A DNA stretch of 64,000 nucleotides. Origin: Roseimicrobium gellanilyticum (GTDB taxonomy: Bacteria; Verrucomicrobiota; Verrucomicrobiia; Verrucomicrobiales; Verrucomicrobiaceae). Location of the stretch: the NCBI RefSeq assembly GCF_003315205.1, contig NZ_QNRR01000005.1, positions 248,001-312,000 on the forward strand, written 5' to 3'. Below, one piece after another: positions 1 through 8,646 of the stretch; position 1 is the first letter of the stretch; each line of letters starts with the position of its first letter. Below the pieces are notes generated by a model that ran no database searches, had not been told where the DNA came from, and was given only the letters and a program-made list of their open reading frames with translations. The position numbers were made by a program, and so were the translations under genes.

Positions 1-1614
1 AATGCGGCCATTGGCGGCACGGGATCGTGGCTCGGTGCATTCCGTTGCTGGAATGACGTGGGTTATCAGCGTCCGGATCTCGTGATTGTGGAGTTCGCGG
101 TGAATGATGGCGGGGCGCCGGAGGAACAGGTGATTGCCAGCATGGAGGGGATTGTGCACCAGCTTCGCACGAAGACGCCGTCCAAGCCGGACATCCTCTT
201 TGTGTACACACTGGTGAAGGGACACCTGGAGGACTTCAAAGCCGGGAAGCTGCCGCCGACCATGCAGTATCATGAGAAGGTGGCGGAGCACTATGGCATC
301 CCCAGTGTGGTGATGGCGAAGCATGCCGCGGATCAAATCCTTGGCGGGAAGATGACCATCGAGGAGTTCGCCAAGGACAACGTGCATCCTACAGACGCGG
401 GCTACGCGTTGTACCTCGAAGCGCTGAAGCCTTTCTTCGCAGCCGTGAAGAGCGCGCCTGTGGCAAAGGAAGTGGTGAAGGCTGAAGTGCCTGCACCGCT
501 GTCCCCGAAGCCGATGGAGAACGCGCGTCTCGTGCCCTATGACTGGGCACAGATGGATGACGGCTGGCTCGGCTGGCAGCTCAGCACGTCTGGCAATCTG
601 CCTCATGTGGCGGTGAGTGACAAAGCAGGTGCGACCATCGCGCTGAAGTTCAAAGGTTCGCAGATCGGCATCTATGACATCATTGGACCCGACACGGGCA
701 ACCTGGAATACAGCCTCGATGGCAGCGAGTGGAAGCTGAAGGTGAACTTCGACAAGTATTGCCTGACCTACCATCGCGCGGCTTCTACGGTCTTCGCACG
801 CGACCTGGATCCGAAGGTGGAGCATGAGCTGAAGATGCGCATCGCCGCCGAACCACCGAAGGACAGCAAGGGTCGCTTCACACGCCTCGGCTGGTTCCTC
901 GTGGATGGCGAAGTGAAGGATCCCATGGCTGGGATGGATCCGCTGGCGCGTATTGATTCCATCTATGCCGGCATGAAGCCCGTGACGTGGAAGGCGCCTG
1001 AAGCCCGCTGGACGAATCTGGAGAAGACCAAGGCCAAGCTGGAGAACGGTCCTGCACTCACCATGGTGATGCTGGGTGACAGCATCATCGGCGACACCAG
1101 CAGCTCAAACTTCGAACTGCTGGTGGGCCGTGACTATCCGAAGTGCACCGTGAAGAAGATCGTGAGCGTGCGTGGTTCCACGGGCTGCTGGTATTACAAG
1201 GACCCTGAGCCGCTTGAGCAGTACGTGCTGCGTCATTCGCCCGACCTGCTTGTGATTGGTGGCATCAGCCAGCGTGGTGACATCGCGTCTATCCGCTCTG
1301 TGATCCAGCAGACGCGTGCGAAACTCCCCAATGTGGAAGTGCTCCTGCTCACGCCCACCTTCGGCAGCCCGCAGGCCGACTATGTGAAGAACTTCACGCC
1401 TCAACCTGACAAGAAGGCCTTCGCCTACCGTGCCGAGCTTCAGGAGCTCGCCGTGCAGGAGAAATGCGGCTTCTTCGACATGACGGCACCTTGGATGGAT
1501 TACATGAAGAGCAGTGGCTATGCGCAGGATTCCTTCAAGCGGGATCCCATCCACGCGAATCAGCGCGGCATGCAGATCCTGGGCAGGCTGATGCGGGAGT
1601 TTTTGAAGCTGTGA
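1..1614 (+). CDS. Tandem SGNH/GDSL hydrolase, 5' end missing
   Basis: The frame is open from base 1, so the true start lies upstream; the GTG at 58 is internal. The visible part holds the end of one SGNH domain (GGTGS glycine block, then FAVNDGG for the Asn block, then DNVHPT for the Asp-x-x-His block). A beta-sandwich of the kind found beside SGNH esterases follows at roughly codons 175-300. A second, complete SGNH domain comes next, with nucleophile block GDS (Ser codon at 1081-1083) and terminal DPIH. Members are usually carbohydrate O-acetyl esterases or lipases acting outside the cell; the substrate cannot be read. A signal peptide would be in the missing part. Convergent with the ceramidase-like gene. 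Family assignment is firm, exact activity unknown. Confidence 0.85.
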   Translation, partial: NAAIGGTGSWLGAFRCWNDVGYQRPDLVIVEFAVNDGGAPEEQVIASMEGIVHQLRTKTPSKPDILFVYTLVKGHLEDFKAGKLPPTMQYHEKVAEHYGIPSVVMAKHAADQILGGKMTIEEFAKDNVHPTDAGYALYLEALKPFFAAVKSAPVAKEVVKAEVPAPLSPKPMENARLVPYDWAQMDDGWLGWQLSTSGNLPHVAVSDKAGATIALKFKGSQIGIYDIIGPDTGNLEYSLDGSEWKLKVNFDKYCLTYHRAASTVFARDLDPKVEHELKMRIAAEPPKDSKGRFTRLGWFLVDGEVKDPMAGMDPLARIDSIYAGMKPVTWKAPEARWTNLEKTKAKLENGPALTMVMLGDSIIGDTSSSNFELLVGRDYPKCTVKKIVSVRGSTGCWYYKDPEPLEQYVLRHSPDLLVIGGISQRGDIASIRSVIQQTRAKLPNVEVLLLTPTFGSPQADYVKNFTPQPDKKAFAYRAELQELAVQEKCGFFDMTAPWMDYMKSSGYAQDSFKRDPIHANQRGMQILGRLMREFLKL

Positions 1615-1633
1615 GAACGAGAGGTCGGGGTGC

Positions 1634-3100
1634 TCAGTTTGCCGCTTGGGCACCCGCCTTCAATTCCGCCAGCATCTTCAGCAGGTGCTTCGTGAGAATA
1701 TCAGAGGCGTCCTTCTGCACATTGTTTGTGCCGAGCCATGTCTCATAGCCACCGAGTTCATGCTGCGCCGGCGTGGGGAGGTAACCACCCGAACCATTCG
1801 CCAGTTCAATCATGAAGGTGCGCGGGAAGGGACTTTTCTTTTTGATCTCCAATCCGATCTCCACAAACACCTCAAACGGCATCGTCACGATAGCCTGGTC
1901 ACCGATGCACAGGGCCTGGAGCAGCACGGGCATGGTTTCCGGAGCTTCGGCGGCGCTGAGGGTGCGATAGGCGTAGTTCTCCGTTTTGCCGGGGAGCTTT
2001 GCTTTCTCTTCCTTGGTCATGGCCACGATCTTCTTGGCGCGCTCCAGCATCTCCGGTGTGGGGCGGCGACGTTGCAGCACGACCTCGCGCTGCACGATGG
2101 CGATGCGCGGATTTTCATGACGCTCGGCATTCCGGGTAGCACGCCACGAGGCATCGGCACATTTCGCGGCGACGAGACGGATCTGCTCAAACGGTTCACG
2201 TGGCGGGCGGGTCTGGTCGAAGTCGATGTTGTTGATGTCGCCGCTGGTGCCGTTGGACATCATCGCCACGAAATCTTCCGGCGGCTTGCTGCCGCCCACG
2301 CGGAACGGCATGATGCGGGCGTACTCGCCAAAGTAATCCGCGGACACAGTGCCCTCCCGCATGCCGCCCACGTAGTGCAGCGAGTAGTTCGCGAGGAAGG
2401 CCAGCGGTCGTCCCTTGCGTGTGCGTACATCCAGCACGGCGACTTCGGGGTCGGTGGGACCGGCAGGCTTTACGATGTCGGCACGGCCCGCGTTCGTCTT
2501 CACCTTGTCGTACTCGCCGAAGGGATTCACCGGCATGGTACCCTCCTTGAGGAAGTGACGACGGTTCTTCACTTCTTCCGGCACATTGTCCGAGCCGAAG
2601 GCGATCTCGGCGGGTTGCAGCTTCGCGATGGCATCCACGATGGATTTTACAATGCCGCCCTGCGACTTCTCCCGGTAGGCCGCCTGGGCACCGAGAGTGC
2701 TGGTGCTGGAAATGGAGGGTGCGGTGTGCGTGTGCGTCGCGGCGATGAGCATTTCTTCTGTCTTCCATCCGGTCGCTTCCGCCGCGCGCTTCTTCACTTC
2801 ATCCAGCGTCTCGCGACCGATGCCCAGATTGTCCACGATGACGATGACCACCTTGCCTTCGCCGTTCTTCAGCGCAATGGCGCGTGCATGCAGAGGGTCA
2901 TTCACCCCGGCAGAGGAGCGCGGCGAGAAGGACCCCCGCAGTGACAGTGGCCACTGATCCGGCGTAATGTCCACTGCCGCCGCACCGGCGTGCAGTCCGG
3001 TGGCGTCTGCGGCCTTGAGCGGAGCTGCGGCGTGAAGCAGCGAGGTGGTGGCGAGGGTGAACGCGGCGTACTTCGAAAGGAGGGAGAAGCGAAGTTTCAT
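1634..3100 (-). CDS. Neutral/alkaline ceramidase-like secreted hydrolase
   Basis: A 488-aa protein starting at ATG 3100 (MKLRFSLLSKYAAF), followed by a hydrophobic signal peptide; the open frame upstream to 3280 covers a palindromic repeat and is not taken as coding. The mature N-terminus AGAAAVDITPDQWPLSLRGS and the segment IAATHTHTAP resemble the neutral/alkaline non-lysosomal ceramidase fold, where the His pair binds zinc. Family members cleave amides of sphingolipids, but bacterial relatives near sulfatases often have unknown substrates. Probably periplasmic or secreted. Transcribed alone, divergent from proC. Length is shorter than classical ceramidases (about 650 aa), consistent with loss of the C-terminal Ig-like domain. 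Confidence 0.75.
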   Translation of the reverse strand: MKLRFSLLSKYAAFTLATTSLLHAAAPLKAADATGLHAGAAAVDITPDQWPLSLRGSFSPRSSAGVNDPLHARAIALKNGEGKVVIVIVDNLGIGRETLDEVKKRAAEATGWKTEEMLIAATHTHTAPSISSTSTLGAQAAYREKSQGGIVKSIVDAIAKLQPAEIAFGSDNVPEEVKNRRHFLKEGTMPVNPFGEYDKVKTNAGRADIVKPAGPTDPEVAVLDVRTRKGRPLAFLANYSLHYVGGMREGTVSADYFGEYARIMPFRVGGSKPPEDFVAMMSNGTSGDINNIDFDQTRPPREPFEQIRLVAAKCADASWRATRNAERHENPRIAIVQREVVLQRRRPTPEMLERAKKIVAMTKEEKAKLPGKTENYAYRTLSAAEAPETMPVLLQALCIGDQAIVTMPFEVFVEIGLEIKKKSPFPRTFMIELANGSGGYLPTPAQHELGGYETWLGTNNVQKDASDILTKHLLKMLAELKAGAQAAN

Positions 3101-3189
3101 GAGATAGAGGAGAAACGCGTGAGTTCCTGAAACGGTGCGCAATGGAGAAATCTTCGAAGAGATAGTCGCGCGAATTGATGGCTGCTCGC

Positions 3190-3271
3190 AAAGTAGTTTC
3201 GGCTTCAGCCGAACTGAAACGTCTCCGGCGTTTGCCACGCCTCCTGATTCGACTGAAGTCGAAGCTACTTT
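3190..3271. repeat. REP-like inverted repeat pair
   Basis: Two 24-nt arms at 3190-3213 and 3248-3271 are inverted copies with three mismatches. Each contains its own perfect small palindrome, TTCGGCT-TC-AGCCGAA and TTCGACT-GA-AGTCGAA. A 34-nt spacer lies between. This is the architecture of a bacterial interspersed mosaic element (paired REP palindromes) in the gap between the ceramidase-like gene and proC. Confidence 0.75.
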
Positions 3272-3323
3272 GGAAAACATCCCCCTTTGCTAGGCTGCCT
3301 TGCCCGGCTATGCTGCCGCCTGC

Positions 3324-4136
3324 ATGAAACTCGGACTGATTGGTTGCGGTAAGATGGGCGGGGCGCTTCTCAAGGGCGCGCTGAAGGCCTCGCTTGTGAA
3401 GGCAAAGGACATCTCCCTGTATGACAAGGTGCCTGCTGCCGTGAAGGCCTTGCAATCCGAAGCGCCCGCAGCCAAAGCCGCCAAAGACCCTGCCGAACTC
3501 GTTGCCTCTTCTCAAGTCGTCGTGCTTGCCGTGAAGCCGCAGGACATGCCGGCGTTGCTTCAGGGGCTGGTGAAAGCCCCCAAGCTGAAGCTGGAGAAGT
3601 GCCTCTTCCTTTCCATCGCTGCCGGCATCACGCTGAAGCAGCTTGAGTCCTGGCTGGGTGGTCAGGCGCGTGTGATCCGCTCCATGCCGAACACGCCCGC
3701 GCTGGTGCTCGCCGGTGCCGCGGCGTTTGCGCGTGGCCAGCATGCGACGGACGAAGACGCCGAACTCGCGGCCAAGGTGCTCGGTGCCGTGGGTGTCGCC
3801 CAAGAAGTGTCGGAGAAATTGCTGGATGCTGTCACTGGCTTGAGCGGCAGCGGTCCTGCGTATGTGTACACCGTGATTGAAGCGCTGGCCGATGGTGGCG
3901 TGCTCATGGGTCTGCCCCGTGCCACTGCGCTGCAGCTCGCCGCGCAAACCGTCGCTGGCGCCGCGCAGATGGTGCTGGAGACCGGCAAGCATCCCGGCGT
4001 GCTGCGTGATGAAGTCACCAGTCCGGGTGGTACCACTATCGCGGGGCTGGAGCAGCTTGAGGCGAATGGGTTGAGGAATGCGCTGATTCAGGCGGTGAGG
4101 AAGGCGACGGAGCGGAGCAAGGAGTTGGCGGGGTAG
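3324..4136 (+). CDS. proC: Pyrroline-5-carboxylate reductase
   Basis: A 270-aa cytoplasmic enzyme for the last step of proline synthesis: NAD(P)H reduction of 1-pyrroline-5-carboxylate. ATG 3324 is chosen because it places the Rossmann motif GLIGCGKMGGALL directly at the N-terminus, as in the family. Also visible are VVLAVKPQDMP, the IRSMPNTPA segment, and the C-terminal signature with LSGSGPAYVY and DEVTSPGGTTIAGLEQLE. Length matches the family (about 270 aa). No proA or proB is adjacent. Nothing unusual. Confidence 0.97.
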   Translation: MKLGLIGCGKMGGALLKGALKASLVKAKDISLYDKVPAAVKALQSEAPAAKAAKDPAELVASSQVVVLAVKPQDMPALLQGLVKAPKLKLEKCLFLSIAAGITLKQLESWLGGQARVIRSMPNTPALVLAGAAAFARGQHATDEDAELAAKVLGAVGVAQEVSEKLLDAVTGLSGSGPAYVYTVIEALADGGVLMGLPRATALQLAAQTVAGAAQMVLETGKHPGVLRDEVTSPGGTTIAGLEQLEANGLRNALIQAVRKATERSKELAG

Positions 4137-4157
4137 TACATACCTAATTACTGGCGC

Positions 4158-4487
4158 ATGGCGTACCAAGTGACATTCGCCGAAGTGAATACCGGTATCG
4201 TGCTGAACGAGGACAGCAGCCGCTTCCTGGGACCAGGGGAATCTCCCGTGTTCAAATTCGAGGCGATCGAGGATGCCAGGGAATATGCTCAGACTTGGCT
4301 GAGCACCCGACCACATGCGGAAGCTTGGATTGGTACTGATGGCGACCCCCAACTCGAATATGTCATCAGCGAGAATTTCATCGCTTACGATCGCGAAAGG
4401 CGGAGCTACGAATTTTGGGTCTCACTACCTCTCTGGAGGAGATGGTTCACCCCGAAGCCGAGTATGATGTACTACCATCCAAACTGA
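4158..4487 (+). CDS. Hypothetical protein, 109 aa
   Basis: Begins with ATG 21 bp after proC and may be cotranscribed with it. The protein is acidic and aromatic-rich, with no signal peptide or membrane segment; it ends in SLPLWRRWFTPKPSMMYYHPN. I do not recognise a family. Base composition and codon choice resemble the neighbours, and no better frame exists on either strand, so a real small cytoplasmic gene is likely. It converges on the beta-propeller gene. Confidence 0.6.
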   Translation: MAYQVTFAEVNTGIVLNEDSSRFLGPGESPVFKFEAIEDAREYAQTWLSTRPHAEAWIGTDGDPQLEYVISENFIAYDRERRSYEFWVSLPLWRRWFTPKPSMMYYHPN

Positions 4488-4521
4488 AATCCTGACCGCG
4501 AAGGGACTCGCGGACTACGTT

Positions 4522-5997
4522 CTACTTTACCTGCACCGCAAATACATCCGCGTCCTTCATCACAAAGCGAAGCTTCACCGGCTCACCGGTGAGCTTGCTG
4601 ATGTCGCTGCCGCTTTTCCAGGACACGGGGCGTTCGATCTCGTCGCCAATCTGTTCCACCGCGTCTTCGAGAGTGTATCCAGCAATGGGCTTGCCCGCAG
4701 CATTCTGTATCTCCACCTGCACGCCACCGGTGGCTCCCGTGGCGAAGTTCATGGTGAGCTTGCTGCCGGTGAAGGTGAGGGGCTTGGTGGTGAATTCACC
4801 ACCTCGGTAGGGGGCGTTCACGCTGGCGAAGCCATCGGTGCGCAAGGTGTAGCGTAGCAGGTGTGTGCTGGGCTGCGCGTAATGGGCTTGCTTATAGAGG
4901 CTCATTTCTGCCGGACCGGTGGACACGACGCCACAGGCGGTGAGGCCGGCGCGTGAGGCCCAATTGCCCAAGTCAGTGCCGGGGCGAATCCACGCTTCCA
5001 TAAAGGTGCGGTCGTAGGTGTTGCCACCGCGTGAGGAAATGAAGACGGCCTCCGCGCAACCGCCTGAGTATCCCTTCTTCACACCCAGCGCATCCGCTTG
5101 TTCATCCGTGAGCACTTTGCGGCTAGGCATGAATCGCATGGGAGTGCTGATGTAGAGATGCGGCGCGCGGAAGTAGGCGTGGGTGTTGTTCGTGTAGAGG
5201 TGCTCCGGTGGCGTGTCACCAAAGCTCATGCGTTGCGGCTCGGTCCAGTTGATGAAGTCCTTCGACGTGGTGCGGGCTACGGTGCGGAAGCCTTTGGGTT
5301 GCCACACCTTCTCATCGACGGTGCCGCCGGTGAAGACGCGGAAGTAGAGCAGGTAGCACTGCTCAGCCTCCGACCAGAAAGCGACGTTCTGCGAGTCGAA
5401 GGCGCCTTTGCGGAACACCGCTTCTTCGCGAAGCTTCTTCCAGTGGATGCCATCGGGAGAGACCCAGGCGACGAGCCCTGACTTCGCCGTGCCAGCCACG
5501 GCTTTGTACTTTTGATCCGGAGGGCAGGCAGGGTTGGTGTCGATGAAGGGGGCAAAGTTGTGAGTGAAGGGCGACTCATCGAGGATGATGTTGTTGTCCT
5601 TGCTGCCGCCAGAGTCGCAGAGACCGAGCTTGGGTTTAGTCCAGGAGATGCCGTCCTTGCTCTCGGCCATGCAGGTGACTTCGCCGCGCGTACCGTCTTT
5701 CCCGGTATCGGGCCTGCCGCGGTAGTACATGCGATAGGTGCCGCCATCCTTGAGCACGGTGAAGTAGCCGCAGAAGGACCCTTCCCATGGCGCATCCAGC
5801 GTGAGCGCAGTCCCGGCCAGCACCGGCTCATGAAGTTTCAGCGCGCAACGATCCAGCTTCTCAATGAGGTGACCGTCCACGAACAACTCCAGTCGCGAGC
5901 CGATGGCGATGGGTTCCGCCGCAGGGGCTGGAAGAAGCGGCGCGAGGCCGAGGGATGCGATACACAGCGAGAGAAGCGGGAAGGGCGTGCGTGTCAT
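4522..5997 (-). CDS. Secreted beta-propeller glycosidase-like protein
   Basis: A 491-aa protein. ATG 5997 gives MTRTPFPLLSLCIASLGLAPLLPAPAAA-type signal peptide; the 11 codons before it look non-coding. The body has repeated segments such as FCGYFTVLKDGGTYRMYYRG, AESKDGISWTKPKLGL and YTNNTHAYFRAPHLYISTPMRF. These are typical of the five-bladed propeller proteins related to GH32/GH43/GH130 that planctomycetes and verrucomicrobia encode in large numbers, usually as 'hypothetical' or 'glycosyl hydrolase'. A C-terminal beta-sandwich carries the segment GGEFTTKPLTFTGSKLTMNFAT. Catalytic residues cannot be assigned with confidence. Probably acts on extracellular carbohydrate. Monocistronic, divergent from priA. 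Confidence 0.65.
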   Translation of the reverse strand: MTRTPFPLLSLCIASLGLAPLLPAPAAEPIAIGSRLELFVDGHLIEKLDRCALKLHEPVLAGTALTLDAPWEGSFCGYFTVLKDGGTYRMYYRGRPDTGKDGTRGEVTCMAESKDGISWTKPKLGLCDSGGSKDNNIILDESPFTHNFAPFIDTNPACPPDQKYKAVAGTAKSGLVAWVSPDGIHWKKLREEAVFRKGAFDSQNVAFWSEAEQCYLLYFRVFTGGTVDEKVWQPKGFRTVARTTSKDFINWTEPQRMSFGDTPPEHLYTNNTHAYFRAPHLYISTPMRFMPSRKVLTDEQADALGVKKGYSGGCAEAVFISSRGGNTYDRTFMEAWIRPGTDLGNWASRAGLTACGVVSTGPAEMSLYKQAHYAQPSTHLLRYTLRTDGFASVNAPYRGGEFTTKPLTFTGSKLTMNFATGATGGVQVEIQNAAGKPIAGYTLEDAVEQIGDEIERPVSWKSGSDISKLTGEPVKLRFVMKDADVFAVQVK

Positions 5998-6147
5998 GGC
6001 GGGGAGCCTTACGCAACGAGTGCATGGCAATTTTCGTCATGCGGAAAGAAAGCAGAAGGCGACGGATTGCCGCTCAGCCTTGCAGAGATTCCTTGTGCGA
6101 TGCCGCGCACCCTACTCTAGGGTGAGGTATCGGAAGCATCACAGCAC

Positions 6148-8457
6148 ATGTCCTCCTCCACGAAGTCCACCCAACCCAGCCTGTTTGAACCACAGGATGG
6201 CGGCGCTGTGCTGGAGCGGGAGAGCGACCAGCCGCGCATCGCTCGTGTGCTGGTGGAAGAGACCGCGCTGGAGCTTGACTACATCATTCCGGAAGAGCTC
6301 GCGCATCGCGTGCATCTCGGCTCACGCGTGCATGTGCCGTTGCAGGGAAGGCGGGCCATCGCCGTGGTGGTGCAATTGCTCAACGACTCACCTCATGCAG
6401 GCAGGCTGCGTCCCATTGCAGACACCATTGGCACCAAGGCGATGTTCCCCGAGAACCTGCTGAAGCTCGCGAAGTGGTTGAGCGCGTACTACCTCTGCCC
6501 GCTGCGGCAGGTGCTGCGTACCATGCTGCCCGAGGCGGTGCGTTCGCGACCGGAGAGTTTCCTTTCTGACAGCCACATCTCACTCGTGAAGATGCCGGAT
6601 ACGGACGAACTGGAGAAGCTGCGCAAGGCCGCGCCTATCCAGGTACGCATCCTGGAAACCATCCAGGCGAACGGCGGTGAATCCACGCTGAGCATGCTGC
6701 GCAAGGAACTGCCGCGGGCCACGCAGGTGATTCACGTGCTGGTGAAGAAGGGGCTCGTCACGCGCAGTGAAGTGCGCGTGGAGCGTGACCCGTTTCAAGA
6801 AGAGGAGTTCATGCCTTCCGCGCCGCTCACGCTCACGGAAGAGCAGAGCGCCGTGTACGCCCGCGTGCTCCAGGCGCTGGAGAGGCCCGCCGATAGCCCT
6901 CCGATGCTCGTCTTCGGCGTGACGGGCAGCGGCAAGACGGAGATCTACCTGCAGGCCATCGGTCGGGTGCTGGAGAAGAACAAAACCGCGCTTGTGCTGG
7001 TGCCGGAGATCAGCCTCACGCCGCAGACCATCGAACGCTTCAAGTCACGCTTCTCCGAGCGAAAGCAGCGCATCGCTGTTTTGCACAGCCATCTCTCCGA
7101 GGGTGAGCGTCACGATGAGTGGTTCAAGATTCACGAGGAGCGCGCGGACATCGTCATCGGCGCGCGCAGCGCCATCTTTGCGCCGCTGGAGAATGTGGGC
7201 CTCATCATCGTGGATGAGGAACATGAGCCCAGCTACAAGCAGGATGAGAATCCGCGCTACCACGCGCGTGATCTCGCCGTGGTGCGTGCGAAGATGGAAG
7301 GCTGCCCCGTGATTCTCGGCAGTGCCACGCCGAGTCTGGAGTCCTTCGAGAATGCGAAGAGCGGGAAGTACGAACTCCTGCGCATGAACAAGCGCACTGA
7401 CGGCAAATCCTTGCCGCTCATCCGCATCGTGGACATGCGCCTGGAGAAGCGCCGCACGAAGGACGGCTTCAGCATCTTGAGTGAGAAGCTGCGCCTCGCT
7501 GTGCAGGCAAGATTGGAGCGTGGTGAGCAGTCCATCCTCTTCCTCAACCGGCGCGGCTTCAATACCGCGCTTTCCTGCATGAAGTGCGGCGTGACCTGTG
7601 TCTGCCCGGATTGCTCCGTGGCCATGACCTTTCACAAGAGCGATACCAAGCTCATCTGCCATGTGTGCGGCATGCGGAAGCTGCCACCACGCAAGTGTGA
7701 GTCGTGCGGGGATCCTTCACTGAGCTTTGCAGGCTTCGGCACCGAGCGCGCGGAAGAGACCATTCGCAAGGTGTTCCCACAGGCGCGCCTTGCCCGTGTG
7801 GATACGGACACCATGCAGCGGAAGAATCAGCTCCGCGATACGCTACGCCTCTTCCGCAGTCAGAAGCTCGATATCCTCATCGGCACGCAGATGATCGCCA
7901 AGGGGCTCGACTTCCCCAACGTCACACTCGTAGGCGTGCTCAATGCGGACCTTGCGCTGAACCTCCCCGACTACCGCGCTGCCGAGCGCACCTTCCAGCT
8001 TCTCACCCAGGTGGCAGGTCGTGCCGGGCGCGGGGAGCGGCAAGGTGAGGTCTTCATCCAGACGTACACGCCGCACAGCCCGGCGATTCAGTTTTCACGT
8101 CACACGGACTTCGATGGCTTTGCCGAGCAGGAACTGGAGCAGCGCCAGCAGTGGCACTACCCGCCCTATCTCCATACCGTATTGATTGGCTCACGGGGCA
8201 AGGAAGCGGCGCATGCGGAGTTCAGCCTGCAGACGCTCGCATCTCGGCTGCAGAAAGAGGCACCACCGGATCTCATCATGGGTGAGCCCTGTCCTTCACC
8301 GCTCGCCAAGGCGCACGGGCAGTTCCGTTTTCAGCTCCTGCTGCGCGCGGAGAAAATTCGTCCGCTGGTCATGCACCTGCAGAAGGTGCTCGCAGGCATG
8401 ACCTTCCCGGAGGGCGTCATCGTGACGTGGGATGTGGATGCGATGTCGCTGATGTGA
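6148..8457 (+). CDS. priA: Primosomal replication protein N' (PriA helicase)
   Basis: A 769-aa 3'-5' DNA helicase that recognises stalled forks and reloads the replisome. N-terminal 3'BD and winged-helix regions occupy about residues 30-220. Walker A is GVTGSGKT at 257-264 and Walker B is DEEH at 356-359. A zinc-binding cluster follows with Cys pairs at 477/480, 486/489, 504/507 and 517/520. The helicase C lobe has GTQMIAKGLDFP and QVAGRAGRGER. All key residues are present and the length is close to E. coli PriA (732 aa). Stands alone between the divergent propeller gene and an inverted-repeat element. Confidence 0.97.
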   Translation: MSSSTKSTQPSLFEPQDGGAVLERESDQPRIARVLVEETALELDYIIPEELAHRVHLGSRVHVPLQGRRAIAVVVQLLNDSPHAGRLRPIADTIGTKAMFPENLLKLAKWLSAYYLCPLRQVLRTMLPEAVRSRPESFLSDSHISLVKMPDTDELEKLRKAAPIQVRILETIQANGGESTLSMLRKELPRATQVIHVLVKKGLVTRSEVRVERDPFQEEEFMPSAPLTLTEEQSAVYARVLQALERPADSPPMLVFGVTGSGKTEIYLQAIGRVLEKNKTALVLVPEISLTPQTIERFKSRFSERKQRIAVLHSHLSEGERHDEWFKIHEERADIVIGARSAIFAPLENVGLIIVDEEHEPSYKQDENPRYHARDLAVVRAKMEGCPVILGSATPSLESFENAKSGKYELLRMNKRTDGKSLPLIRIVDMRLEKRRTKDGFSILSEKLRLAVQARLERGEQSILFLNRRGFNTALSCMKCGVTCVCPDCSVAMTFHKSDTKLICHVCGMRKLPPRKCESCGDPSLSFAGFGTERAEETIRKVFPQARLARVDTDTMQRKNQLRDTLRLFRSQKLDILIGTQMIAKGLDFPNVTLVGVLNADLALNLPDYRAAERTFQLLTQVAGRAGRGERQGEVFIQTYTPHSPAIQFSRHTDFDGFAEQELEQRQQWHYPPYLHTVLIGSRGKEAAHAEFSLQTLASRLQKEAPPDLIMGEPCPSPLAKAHGQFRFQLLLRAEKIRPLVMHLQKVLAGMTFPEGVIVTWDVDAMSLM

Positions 8458-8486
8458 TGATGTCAGGGGTGCGGCAGTGATTTTTT

Positions 8487-8627
8487 AGCCGCAAAAAGAC
8501 GCAAAAAACACAAAAGGTTTCTGAGCGGAGCCAAGGTGAAGAGCACGTGTTAAAGCATTGAGGTGTATCATCAGCATGCCGTGTCGCATGCTGATACCTC
8601 CGGTACCTTTTGCGTTTCTTTGCGGCT
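8487..8627. repeat. MITE-like element with inverted terminal arms
   Basis: An A-rich left arm at 8487-8517 begins AGCCGCAAAAAGACGCAAA. The right arm at 8606-8627 is its imperfect inverse (TTTGCGGCT end). Inside is a second stem, GTATCATCAGCATG (about 8566-8579) pairing with CATGCTGATAC (8588-8598). The whole 141 bp folds on itself and sits between the convergent priA and response-regulator genes. No reading frame is convincing. It could be a dispersed non-coding repeat and may also act as a bidirectional terminator. Confidence 0.6.
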
Positions 8628-8646
8628 ATCCTTTCCCGTTGCTTTG

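Noticed and set aside
1646-2944. Plus-strand frame of 432 codons
   Set aside because: Antisense of the ceramidase-like gene; no recognisable motif and Arg/His-rich composition.
3101-3280. N-terminal extension of the ceramidase-like frame
   Set aside because: It would translate through the palindromic repeat and lacks a signal peptide; ATG 3100 is better.
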